Origin: Micromonospora globbae
GTDB taxonomy: Bacteria > Actinomycetota > Actinomycetes > Mycobacteriales > Micromonosporaceae
Assembly: GCF_003610785.1 (NCBI RefSeq)
Contig: NZ_RAQQ01000002.1
Location: 372,001 to 436,000 of the forward strand
Length of the DNA stretch: 64,000 nucleotides
Direction: 5' to 3'
Part shown: in pieces, positions 1-7,583 of the stretch
How positions within the stretch are numbered: position 1 is the first letter of the stretch
Layout of the letters: each line of letters opens with the position of its first letter
The notes under the pieces: generated by a model
Databases searched by the model: none
Seen by the model: only the letters and a program-made list of their open reading frames with translations
What the model was told of the DNA's origin: nothing
Position numbers and translations under genes: made by a program

Positions 1-1175
1 TGCTCGTGAAGAGCACGGTCGTCATGAAGGAGAACCTGGCCGAGATGGCCAGTCGCGGGGTCGCGGAGCGCTGGCCGGTGCTGCTGGGTGGTGCGGCGCT
101 CACCCGGGCGTACGTCGAGGACGACCTGCGGTCGATGTTCCCCGGGCAGGTGCACTACGCGCGGGACGCGTTCGAGGGCCTGTCGCTCATGGACCGGGTG
201 ATGGCCGCCAAGCGGGGCGGCACGCCGGTGGTCGACCCGGAACGGGAGGCGGCGCTCGCGGCGCGGCGTGCTCGGCGGGAGCGGCAGCGGGCCGTGGTCC
301 ACGAGTCGCTGCCGGCGCTGGACGACGCCTCGGTCCGCTCCGACGTGGCGGTGGACGTGGAGATCCCCACGCCGCCGTTCTTCGGTACGCGGGTGGTCAA
401 GGGTGTGCCGCTCGCGGACTACGCGGCGCTGCTCGACGAGCGGGCCACGTTCCTGGGCCAGTGGGGGCTGCGCGGGGCGCGCGGCGGCCAGGGCCCGTCG
501 TACGAGGAACTGGTGGAGACCGAGGGCCGGCCGCGGCTGCGCTACTGGCTGGACCGGCTCATCGCCGACCAGGTGCTCGAGGCGGCGGTGGTGTACGGGT
601 ACTTCCCGGCGTACTCGGAGGGCAACGACCTCGTGGTGCTCGACGAGAACGGGCACGCGGAGCGGGCCCGGTTCTCGTTCCCCCGGCAGCGGCAGGAGCG
701 CCGGCTGTGTCTCGCCGACTTCTTCCGCCCGCGGGGGGACGAGCTGGACGTCGTGGCGTTGCAGCTGGTCACGGTGGGCCAGCCGATCAGCGAGTACACG
801 GCGAAGCTGTTCGCCCGCAACGAGTACCGCGACTACCTGGAGGTGCACGGCCTGTCCGTGCAGCTCACCGAGGCGCTGGCCGAGTACTGGCACAAGCGGG
901 TGCGCGCCGAGCTGACGCTGCCCGACGGGCGTACGGTCGCCGACGACGACCCCGCGGACCTGGCGGGTCTGCTGCGCACCGACTACCGGGGCTGCCGGTA
1001 CGCGTTCGGCTACCCGGCCTGCCCCGACCTGGAGGACCGGGCCAAGATCGTGGAGCTGCTCGGGGCCGAGCGGATCGGTGTGCAGCTGTCGGAGGAGTTC
1101 CAGCTCATGCCGGAGCAGGCCACCGACGCGATCGTGGTGCACCACCCGGAGGCGAGCTACTTCAACGCCAAGTGA
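1..1175 (+). CDS. metH: Cobalamin-dependent methionine synthase, C-terminal part (5' truncated)
   Basis: The reading frame is open from the window edge, so the start lies outside. What remains is the end of the B12-binding domain (VLLGGAALTRAYVEDDL) and the complete reactivation domain, which binds S-adenosylmethionine and re-methylates oxidised cobalamin. Recognisable activation-domain motifs are VYGYFPAYSEGND, FPRQRQERRLCLADFF, the block around AEYWHKRVRAEL, and GCRYAFGYPACPDLEDR, and the protein ends with HHPEASYFNAK. MetH transfers a methyl group from methyltetrahydrofolate to homocysteine in the cytoplasm. The homocysteine, folate and most of the cobalamin domains are upstream of the window. 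A 12-bp inverted repeat follows the stop codon. The family assignment is very secure. Confidence 0.95.
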   Translation, partial: LVKSTVVMKENLAEMASRGVAERWPVLLGGAALTRAYVEDDLRSMFPGQVHYARDAFEGLSLMDRVMAAKRGGTPVVDPEREAALAARRARRERQRAVVHESLPALDDASVRSDVAVDVEIPTPPFFGTRVVKGVPLADYAALLDERATFLGQWGLRGARGGQGPSYEELVETEGRPRLRYWLDRLIADQVLEAAVVYGYFPAYSEGNDLVVLDENGHAERARFSFPRQRQERRLCLADFFRPRGDELDVVALQLVTVGQPISEYTAKLFARNEYRDYLEVHGLSVQLTEALAEYWHKRVRAELTLPDGRTVADDDPADLAGLLRTDYRGCRYAFGYPACPDLEDRAKIVELLGAERIGVQLSEEFQLMPEQATDAIVVHHPEASYFNAK

Positions 1176-1181
1176 CGAGGG

Positions 1182-1256
1182 GAGGCCCGCGACTTTCGCT
1201 CGCTCGGTCGACGGCGTCGCACCGGGCAGAGCCGCGTAGCCGGTGTCGCGGGCCTC
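1182..1256. terminator. Inverted repeat between convergent metH and M1 peptidase genes
   Basis: GAGGCCCGCGAC (1182-1193) is exactly mirrored by GTCGCGGGCCTC (1245-1256) with about 51 nt between. It lies between two convergent stop codons and could end transcription from both sides. There is no T-run, so the function is inferred from position. Confidence 0.45.
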
Positions 1257-1265
1257 GGCCCTCCG

Positions 1266-2690
1266 TCACCAGGTCGTGGGCTTGCCCTTCTGGAACAGCC
1301 ACACGTCGAAGAAGGCGGTGAGGTCCCGTCCGGACTCCCGCTCGGCGAGGGCGATGAAGTCGGCCGTTCCGGCGTGGTGGTACCGGTGGCTGGCCGCCCA
1401 GCCGCGCAGGATGCGGAAGAACGTGTCGTCGCCGACCTTGCCGCGCAGCGCGTGCAGGGTCATCGCGCCCCGGTTGTACGGGATGTTGCTGAACATCTCC
1501 TCGGGGCCCGGGTCGGCGAGGACGATCTGCCAGAACGGCGACGACGCGGCGCGACCGTAGTTGCTGCCGCTGTTGAAGGTCTGGCTGACCGACGCGCCGC
1601 CGTTGTACTCGGTGTACATCCACTGGGCGTAGGTGGCGAAGCCCTCGTTGAGCCAGATGTCCGACCAGCGTTCCGGGGAGACGCTGTCGCCGTACCACTG
1701 GTGGGCCAGTTCGTGGGCCATCGTGCCGACGCTTGCCGGGCTGGAGAAGATGGGCTTGGTCTGGGTCTCCAGGGCGTAGCCCACCTCGGGTGCCCGGTCG
1801 ATGATCGCCCCGGTCGAGGCGAAGGGGTACGGGCCGAACAGCGTGGAGAAGAAGTCGATCATCCTGGGGATCTGTGCCACCGCCGCGGCGGACCCGGAGA
1901 CCTGCCGCGGGTCGGTCGCCACGTAGACGGGGATCCCGCCGGAGGTGGTCGACTCAGTGACCACGAAGGTGCCGATGGTGATCGTCGCCAGGTAGGTGGC
2001 CATCGGCTCGGTCGAGTCCCACACGAAGGTGGTCCAGCCGTTCCGGGTCTTCTGGGACAGGAGCTGGCCGTTGCCGACGGCGGTGAGCCCCGCCGGCACC
2101 GTCGCGGTGAACCGGAAGGTGGCCTTGTCGGTCGGGTGGTCGTTGGTGGGCAGCCACGCGGGCGTGCCCTGGGGTTCCCCGACGACGAAGGCGCCGTCGT
2201 CGGTGGGCACCCAGCCCTCGATCGACCCGTCCGGGTCGGTGACCGGGCCCGGTACGCCGGCGTACTTCACCACCACGGTGAACCTGTGTCCGGTCTTGAG
2301 CTTCGGCCGCGGCGTGACGACCAGCTCCTGGCCGTGTCGGCTGAAGCCGTGCGCATGCCCGTCGACCGTCACGGCGGAGACCTCCGGGCCGCGGAAGTCC
2401 AGGTCGAACCGGTCGAGGTCCTGCGTGGCGACCGCGGTGATGGTGGCGGTGGCATCCATGAACCGGTTGGCCGGGTCGTAGGAGAAGGTGAGGTCGTAGT
2501 GCTGGACGTCGTACCCGCCGTTGCCCTGGTCCGGGAAGTACGGGTCCCCGGCGCTCGCCGCGCCGGCCGAGTACCGGGGGGCTCCCGGGGCGCCGGGTGC
2601 CGCGCCGGCCGCGGTCGGCGCCACCGCCGACCCGGCAGCCACGAGGACGACCGTGGCCAGTGCGGCGCTGCGCAGGCGTGGGACTGTCAT
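1266..2690 (-). CDS. Secreted M1-family zinc metallopeptidase
   Basis: This 474-residue protein starts at the ATG at 2690, preceded by a GGAGAGG ribosome site. An N-terminal signal peptide (basic start, Ala/Val-rich core, AGAAPGAP region) predicts export. The N-terminal beta domain is followed by the zinc site HELAHQWYGD (H326, E327, H330) and the third ligand E349 in WLNEGF, the HExxH-18-E signature of gluzincin M1 peptidases. The canonical GxMEN exopeptidase motif is replaced by GYALETQ. The protein is short for M1 because the usual C-terminal helical domain is largely absent, as in several secreted actinobacterial members. It probably trims extracellular peptides. It lies beside another secreted protease gene on the same strand but has its own ribosome site and about 200 nt upstream. 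Confidence 0.9.
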   Translation of the reverse strand: MTVPRLRSAALATVVLVAAGSAVAPTAAGAAPGAPGAPRYSAGAASAGDPYFPDQGNGGYDVQHYDLTFSYDPANRFMDATATITAVATQDLDRFDLDFRGPEVSAVTVDGHAHGFSRHGQELVVTPRPKLKTGHRFTVVVKYAGVPGPVTDPDGSIEGWVPTDDGAFVVGEPQGTPAWLPTNDHPTDKATFRFTATVPAGLTAVGNGQLLSQKTRNGWTTFVWDSTEPMATYLATITIGTFVVTESTTSGGIPVYVATDPRQVSGSAAAVAQIPRMIDFFSTLFGPYPFASTGAIIDRAPEVGYALETQTKPIFSSPASVGTMAHELAHQWYGDSVSPERWSDIWLNEGFATYAQWMYTEYNGGASVSQTFNSGSNYGRAASSPFWQIVLADPGPEEMFSNIPYNRGAMTLHALRGKVGDDTFFRILRGWAASHRYHHAGTADFIALAERESGRDLTAFFDVWLFQKGKPTTW

Positions 2691-2892
2691 GTGGTTCCTC
2701 TCCATTGGACTGCCAGCGCGGTGCCGGGCAGCGTGTGTCTGCCCCATCCACGCGCACGGGGCGCCCCCGCGTCAAGGTCTGGAGGCCACCTCACCGTCGC
2801 GGCGCGTGTCGAGGGTGGCGGGATGACGCGGCCCGCGACCGGGTGGAGGGCTCCCGGCACGGCCGGGGAGCCCTCCACGTTCGCCGGTCGGG

Positions 2893-3777
2893 TCAGTAGA
2901 CGGTCACGCCGTACGCGTTGGCCGCTTCGCGTACCGGCTGGTAGAAGGTGGTGCCACCGCTGCGGCAGTCACCGCTTCCGCCGGAGGTGATGCCCAGCGC
3001 CCGGGTGCCGTCGTAGAGGGGGCCACCGGAGTCGCCGGGCTCGGCGCAGACGTTGGTCTGGATCATGCCCCGTACGGTGCCGCCGCCCTTGCCGACGTAG
3101 CGGACCGAGACGTCCAGCGCGGTCACGGTGCCCCGGTGGGTGCCGGTTGTCGAGCCGGTGCGCGTGACGGACTCACCGACGAAGGCGTCCGCGACGGTGA
3201 AGCCGCCGGGGTGGGTGAGCGAGGTGTTGTCGTAGCGGACCAGCGCGTAGTCGTTGCCCGGGAAGCTGGAGCCGACGGTCGGGCCGACGAGCGTGGTCTG
3301 GCTGGAGTTCGTGTACCAGGTGTTGGCGACGTTTCCGCAGTGTCCGGCCGTCAGGAAGTAGTAGGTGCCGCCGCTGACCACGTTGAAGCCGAGCGAGCAG
3401 CGGTATCCACCGCCGTAGATGGCGTCGCCGGCGCCCAGGAGCGGGGCGAACACACCCTTCGCCCGCTCGACCCGGATGGCGCCGGCCTTCGCCCCGGCGC
3501 TCTTCGTGATCCTCGCGAGCTCGGCGCGGGAGACGCTGTCGTCGGCGGTCACGACGACCCGTCCGGACGCGGCGTCCACGTGCCAGGCGATGCCCTCGAC
3601 GCCGGAGCGTTGGACGGCGTCGCTGACCTCGGCCAGTTGGCTCGCGCTGTAGTCCCGGGGTGACGACGCGGCGGCCGCCGACGGCGCGAAGGCGGCGGTG
3701 GCGACCAGGCCGACGCTTACGGCGACCAGCTTGGACCAGACGGTGTGGCGGCGGGTGGGAGAGGGTGTGAGGCTCAC
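2893..3777 (-). CDS. Secreted S1-family serine protease (streptogrisin / alpha-lytic type)
   Basis: The 294-residue precursor starts at GTG 3777, chosen because AAGGAGGA sits just upstream; the in-frame ATG further upstream lacks a ribosome site. A signal peptide ([25 protein letters not shown]) leads into a propeptide of roughly 80 residues, and then a chymotrypsin-fold domain beginning near [12 protein letters not shown]. The triad is H146 (TAGHCG), D176 ([10 protein letters not shown]) and S250 (GDSGGP). Four cysteines can form the two disulfides typical of streptogrisins. The propeptide is shorter than in large-pro streptogrisins. The likely role is extracellular protein degradation after autocatalytic maturation. 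Specificity cannot be read reliably. Confidence 0.92.
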   Translation of the reverse strand: MSLTPSPTRRHTVWSKLVAVSVGLVATAAFAPSAAAASSPRDYSASQLAEVSDAVQRSGVEGIAWHVDAASGRVVVTADDSVSRAELARITKSAGAKAGAIRVERAKGVFAPLLGAGDAIYGGGYRCSLGFNVVSGGTYYFLTAGHCGNVANTWYTNSSQTTLVGPTVGSSFPGNDYALVRYDNTSLTHPGGFTVADAFVGESVTRTGSTTGTHRGTVTALDVSVRYVGKGGGTVRGMIQTNVCAEPGDSGGPLYDGTRALGITSGGSGDCRSGGTTFYQPVREAANAYGVTVY

Positions 3778-3914
3778 TGTCTCCTCCTTGGAGGCGAGTC
3801 GGATGGTGGCCTCGTGGGTCGGCGTCGGGGTGACGCATCGCTGCGGTTGGTCGATGTGCCCGCCTGACACACGCTCCCGTCAGTATTTGCGTCTGTCGAT
3901 CGCTGCGCAAGCCG

Positions 3915-5156
3915 TCAGTTGCCGGTCAGCCGGTCGGCGCGGGCGTGCAGGTGGCGCTGCTGGGCGAGGTTCGTCGACCGGCCGGCCGCCTCCCGGTAGG
4001 CGTCCCGGGCGGCGTCCCGGTCGCCGACCAGCTCCAGCAGGTGCGCCCGGGCCGCGGGCAGCCGGGGGTCGCGCGCGAGCCGGCCGTCGGCGGCCAGGTC
4101 GTCGAGCAGGGCCAGGCCGGCCGGAGCGCCGCGGCTCATGGCGACCGCCACCGCGTGGTTGAGCGCCACCACCGGGTTGTCGTTCATCCCGCGCAGCACC
4201 TCGTAGAGGGCGGTGATCTGCGCCCAGTCCGTCTCCGCCGCGCTCGGCGCCTCGTCGTGCAGGGCCGCGATGGCCGCCTGCACCTGGTACGGGCCGACGG
4301 GCCCGCGGGGCAGGGCCGCGCTGACCAGCGCGACGCCCTCGGCGATCTGCGCGGCCTTCCACCGGCTCCGGTCCTGCTCGGCCATCGGCACCAGCTCGCC
4401 GTGCGGACCGACCCGGGCCGGCGCCCGCGCGTCGGTGAGCAGCATGAGGGCGAGCAGCCCGGCCACCTCGGCGTCGTCGGGCAGCAGCCGGTGCACCAGG
4501 CGGGTCAGCCGGATCGCCTCGGCCGCGAGGTCGGCGCGGAACAGGCCGGGCCCGCTCGTGCGGGCGTACCCCTCGTTGAAGATCAGGTAGAGGACGTGCA
4601 GCACGGCGGCGAGCCGCTCGCGTCGTTCCGCGCCGGTGGGCATCCGGAACGGCACGCCGCTGGCGCGGATCCGCTGCTTGCCCCGGCTGATGCGCCGGGT
4701 CATGGTCTCCTCCGGCACCAGGAACGCGCGCGCCACCTCCGCCGTGCTGAGCCCGCCCACGGCCCGCAGGGTGAGCGCGATCTGCGAGGCCGGGGAGAGC
4801 GCCGGGTGGCAGCACAGGAAGAGCAGGATGAGGCTGTCGTCGCCGTCGTCGGGCGCCTCGTCGGCGGGCGGCGCCACCCGGTCGGCGGGGCGCACCCACC
4901 GGGCCACCGTGTCCTCCCGCCGGGTCCGCGCCTGCTCCCGGCGGAGCAGGTCGGTGAGGCGGCGGGCGGCCACCGCGATCAGCCAGGCCCGGGGATCGTC
5001 GGGTACGCCGCCGCGGGGCCAGGCGGTGGCGGCGGCGATGAGCGCCTCCTGGGTGGCGTCCTCGGCGGTGTCGAAGTGGCCGTAGCGGCGGACGAGCGCG
5101 CCGAGGACCTGCGGCGCCAGGTCGCGCAGCAGGTCCTCGACGGTCGTGCCGGGCAC
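3915..5156 (-). CDS. ECF sigma factor, ECF42 (SigJ-like) group with C-terminal TPR-like domain
   Basis: This 413-residue protein has sigma region 2 at the N-terminus (VLGALVRRYGHFDTAEDATQEAL), region 4 around CCHPALSPASQIALTLRAVGG to RISRGKQRIRA, and a long C-terminal helical extension (about residues 190-410). That extension separates ECF42 factors from ordinary ECFs, and no anti-sigma factor is expected. The start is GTG 5156, only 3 nt after the stop of the upstream YCII gene, so the two are translationally coupled. ECF42 factors are characteristically adjacent to DGPF/YCII proteins, exactly as here, and probably control that partner. The inducing signal is unknown. Confidence 0.88.
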   Translation of the reverse strand: MPGTTVEDLLRDLAPQVLGALVRRYGHFDTAEDATQEALIAAATAWPRGGVPDDPRAWLIAVAARRLTDLLRREQARTRREDTVARWVRPADRVAPPADEAPDDGDDSLILLFLCCHPALSPASQIALTLRAVGGLSTAEVARAFLVPEETMTRRISRGKQRIRASGVPFRMPTGAERRERLAAVLHVLYLIFNEGYARTSGPGLFRADLAAEAIRLTRLVHRLLPDDAEVAGLLALMLLTDARAPARVGPHGELVPMAEQDRSRWKAAQIAEGVALVSAALPRGPVGPYQVQAAIAALHDEAPSAAETDWAQITALYEVLRGMNDNPVVALNHAVAVAMSRGAPAGLALLDDLAADGRLARDPRLPAARAHLLELVGDRDAARDAYREAAGRSTNLAQQRHLHARADRLTGN

Positions 5157-5159
5157 CGG

Positions 5160-5561
5160 TCAGCCGGCCAGGTCCTCGACGCCGTCGAGCACCGGCCGCA
5201 CGTCGACGTACTCGCCGGGGGCGTCCGGGTTCACGTACCCGGCGGCGATCTCGGTGGCCCGGTCGAAGCTGGCGCACTCCACGATGGTGTAGCCGGCGAG
5301 CACCTCCTGCGTCTCCGGGTACGGCCCGTCGGTCACCACCGGCAGTCCGTCCCTGACCTGGACGCGGCGCGCGTGCACCGGCGCGGTCAGGCCGCGGGCG
5401 TCGACGAACTCCCCGGACTCGACGAGCGCCTGGTGGACCTTCTCCATGTGCGCGTGCATGGCCGCCACCTGCTCCGGGGACATGGCCGGCTTGTCGCCCG
5501 GCCGCCCGGACAGGACGTCGTAGTCCTGTTGCGAGCCGTACAGCATGATCATGTACTTCAC
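5160..5561 (-). CDS. YCII / DGPF-domain protein, partner of ECF42 sigma factor
   Basis: This 133-residue protein starts at GTG 5561 with GGAAGGAG upstream. It begins KYMIMLYGSQQDYD and carries the family hallmark DGPYPETQEVLAGYTIVE near residues 80-100, in place of the DGPF motif. Ferredoxin-like YCII folds are small cytoplasmic proteins; members linked to ECF42 genes may be targets or modulators of the sigma factor. The sigma gene follows after 3 nt in the same operon. Enzymatic activity has not been established for this group, so function stays open. Confidence 0.82.
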   Translation of the reverse strand: MKYMIMLYGSQQDYDVLSGRPGDKPAMSPEQVAAMHAHMEKVHQALVESGEFVDARGLTAPVHARRVQVRDGLPVVTDGPYPETQEVLAGYTIVECASFDRATEIAAGYVNPDAPGEYVDVRPVLDGVEDLAG

Positions 5562-5949
5562 GTCTGCTCCTTCCGCCGGCGCGGCGCGCCGCTCACCGGG
5601 GACGTCGAGGCCGACACCCCGTTCCGGACACGCCGCCGGCGGTCCGTCACCGCGCCCGACCCCGCCACGCCCGGACCCCGGGCGGCCGGCGCGTAGCGGC
5701 GCCGCGCGGGACGTCCAGGACAGCGTCTCGCACCGGACCGCGTCCAGTCCCCGCGCCACGCCCCGGCGCGGCGAGCCCGGCGACGCGACGTGCCGGGTGG
5801 CCGGGCGGCGGCGGCCCGTCCTGACCGCGGCGGGCGGCGGGGATCCGGCCGGTGGTGAACCGGCGGGGCCCGCCGGCCGTGAGCACTGACGCATGGTCGA
5901 CGCGCCGCCGGGGTATGGCTGTGCGGCAGCACGGACGCCGGGGAGGGCA
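5562..5949. other. Gene-free divergent intergenic region
   Basis: No convincing coding region is seen in these 388 nt between the divergent YCII and lipoprotein-peptidase genes; translations in all frames are low-complexity Arg/Pro/Ala. It contains a near-perfect palindrome CCGGCGGG-g-CCCGCCGG at 5860-5876 and should hold the promoters for both genes, which I cannot place confidently. Confidence 0.6.
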
Positions 5950-6696
5950 ATGGTGGAGGCAGGCTCGGCACGTCGTTCCCGGGTCCGGCTGGCCGGCCTC
6001 GTGGCGGCGGTGCTCGCCGCGGCCGGATGTTTCGTGGGCGGAGTCTCCGACCCGCAGGGCGGGGAGCCGGCGCCGCCGGCCCCGACGGTGGAGCCCGAGG
6101 CGACCACGACCCGCGCCGACAGCACCACGAGCATCGAGGAGTTCGCCGAGGACGTCGCCAGCGCGCAGGCCGTCGCCGAGCGCTACTGGGCCGCGCGGTT
6201 CCGGGAGTCCGGCGAGAGGTTCCAGCCGATCCGGCGGATCATCCCGTACCAGCGGGCGGGGGAGGTGTCCTGCGGCGGGCAGCCGCTGCCCCGCAACAAC
6301 GCCGTCTACTGCTCCCAGGGCGACTTCATCGCCTACGACGTGACCTGGTCGGTCGCCGCGTTCCGCCAGGTCGGCGACGCGTTCGTGTTCTACCTGCTCG
6401 GCCACGAGTACGCGCACGGCGTCCAGGTGCGCCTCGGCGTCCGCTACGACTTCACGATCCAGCAGGAGCTGCAGGCCGACTGCATGGCCGGGGCGTACCT
6501 CGGCGACTCGGTGCGGGCGGGCGACCTCACCCTGGCCGAGGGCGACCTGGAGGAGTTCCGGGAGGGCCTCGCGGCCGTCGGCGACGACCCCGGCCAACCG
6601 TGGTTCGCCGAGGGCTCGCACGGCACCGCCGAGCAGCGCACCGAGTCGTTCTTCCGCGGCTACGAGAACTCCCTGTCGGCCTGCGGCCTGGGCTGA
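5950..6696 (+). CDS. Neutral zinc metallopeptidase lipoprotein (YpfJ-like)
   Basis: The protein is 248 residues from ATG 5950, chosen for the upstream GGGGAGGG; an in-frame ATG 57 nt earlier lacks a ribosome site. A lipobox LAAAGC places the lipidated cysteine at residue 27, so the protein should be anchored outside the membrane. A Pro/Thr-rich linker is followed by a metalloprotease domain with HEYAHGVQ (H152, E153, H156) and a downstream acidic ligand in QQELQADCMAG (E173), as in the YpfJ family. Cysteines in SCGGQPLP, AVYCSQGDF and SACGLG could form disulfides. Substrate is unknown. It is transcribed alone. Confidence 0.85.
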   Translation: MVEAGSARRSRVRLAGLVAAVLAAAGCFVGGVSDPQGGEPAPPAPTVEPEATTTRADSTTSIEEFAEDVASAQAVAERYWAARFRESGERFQPIRRIIPYQRAGEVSCGGQPLPRNNAVYCSQGDFIAYDVTWSVAAFRQVGDAFVFYLLGHEYAHGVQVRLGVRYDFTIQQELQADCMAGAYLGDSVRAGDLTLAEGDLEEFREGLAAVGDDPGQPWFAEGSHGTAEQRTESFFRGYENSLSACGLG

Positions 6697-6768
6697 AACA
6701 CGTTGGCCCAGGTCACCCGACCGGGTACCGCCGGGGTGGGCGGCGCGCGACCCTGAGAGGATCCCGGG

Positions 6769-7470
6769 ATGCCGCACGATCCGCTCACCAGCCGTCACCC
6801 CGCCGCCGTGCTCTTCGACATGGACGGCACCCTGGTCGACAGCGAGAAGCTGTGGGACATCGCGCTGCAGGAGCTTGCCGAGTCGTACGGCGGCACCCTC
6901 TCCGACGCGGCCCGCCGGGCGATCACCGGGACCAGCATGGCCGAGTCGATGCGCATCGTCCACGACGACCTCGGCCAGCCCGAACGGGACCCGGCCGCCA
7001 GCGCCGCGTGGATCGACGCCCGGATCCTGGAGCTGTTCCGCAGCGGGCTGCGCTGGCGGCCCGGCGCGATGGCCCTGCTGCGGGCCGTCCGCGCGGCCGG
7101 CATCCCGACCGCCCTCGTGACGTCCAGCGGCCGGCCGCTGGTCGAGGTGGCGCTGGAGACGCTGGGGCGGGACAGCTTCGACGCGGTGGTCTGCGGCGAC
7201 GAGGTGGCCGCGCCCAAGCCGGACCCGGAGCCGTACCTGACGGCGGCCCGGCTGCTCGGTGTGCCCATCGAGCGGTGCGTGGCGATCGAGGACTCGCGGA
7301 CCGGCGTGGCGAGCGCGCTCGCGGCGGGCGCCGCCGTGCTGGCCGTGCCGGCCGAGGTGCCGCTGCCGCCGACGGACGGCGTACACCAGCTCGACAGCCT
7401 GGCCGGCGCGGACCTGGACCTGCTCGCCACGCTGCTCGAGCGGCGCGCCCCCGCCGGCCGCCGAGGCTGA
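6769..7470 (+). CDS. HAD-superfamily phosphatase (beta-phosphoglucomutase-like)
   Basis: This 233-residue cytoplasmic protein has HAD motif I DMDGTLVDS near residue 17, motif II LVTSSGRP, motif III Lys in APKPDPEPYL, and motif IV IEDSRTGVASALAAG. An alpha-helical C1 cap lies between motifs I and II. The arrangement matches the beta-phosphoglucomutase / phosphatase subfamily IA, including sugar-phosphate and 2-deoxyglucose-6-phosphate phosphatases. The substrate cannot be assigned. It has no obvious operon partner, and a strong hairpin follows it. Confidence 0.88.
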   Translation: MPHDPLTSRHPAAVLFDMDGTLVDSEKLWDIALQELAESYGGTLSDAARRAITGTSMAESMRIVHDDLGQPERDPAASAAWIDARILELFRSGLRWRPGAMALLRAVRAAGIPTALVTSSGRPLVEVALETLGRDSFDAVVCGDEVAAPKPDPEPYLTAARLLGVPIERCVAIEDSRTGVASALAAGAAVLAVPAEVPLPPTDGVHQLDSLAGADLDLLATLLERRAPAGRRG

Positions 7471-7482
7471 GCGGCGAGGCTC

Positions 7483-7573
7483 CTCGCCGCGCGGAACACG
7501 GACGAGGGGCCCATCGGCCGCCACCGTTGAGCGACGCGGGCCCCTCGCCGCGCGGAACGCGGACGAGGGGCCC
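7483..7573. repeat. 30-bp direct repeat pair, one mismatch
   Basis: The block CTCGCCGCGCGGAACaCGGA... at 7483-7512 recurs at 7544-7573 with a single difference (a to g). The second copy forms the 3' arm of the hairpin at 7536-7576. The copies are 61 nt apart and look like a duplication of a terminator half. Confidence 0.75.
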
Positions 7574-7576
7574 CGC
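7536..7576. terminator. Bidirectional hairpin terminator
   Basis: GCGGGCCCCTCG (7536-7547) pairs with CGAGGGGCCCCGC (7564-7576), with one bulged G, between the convergent HAD phosphatase and ABC permease genes. The stem is very stable but lacks a T-run. Confidence 0.7.
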
Positions 7577-7583
7577 CGGACGG

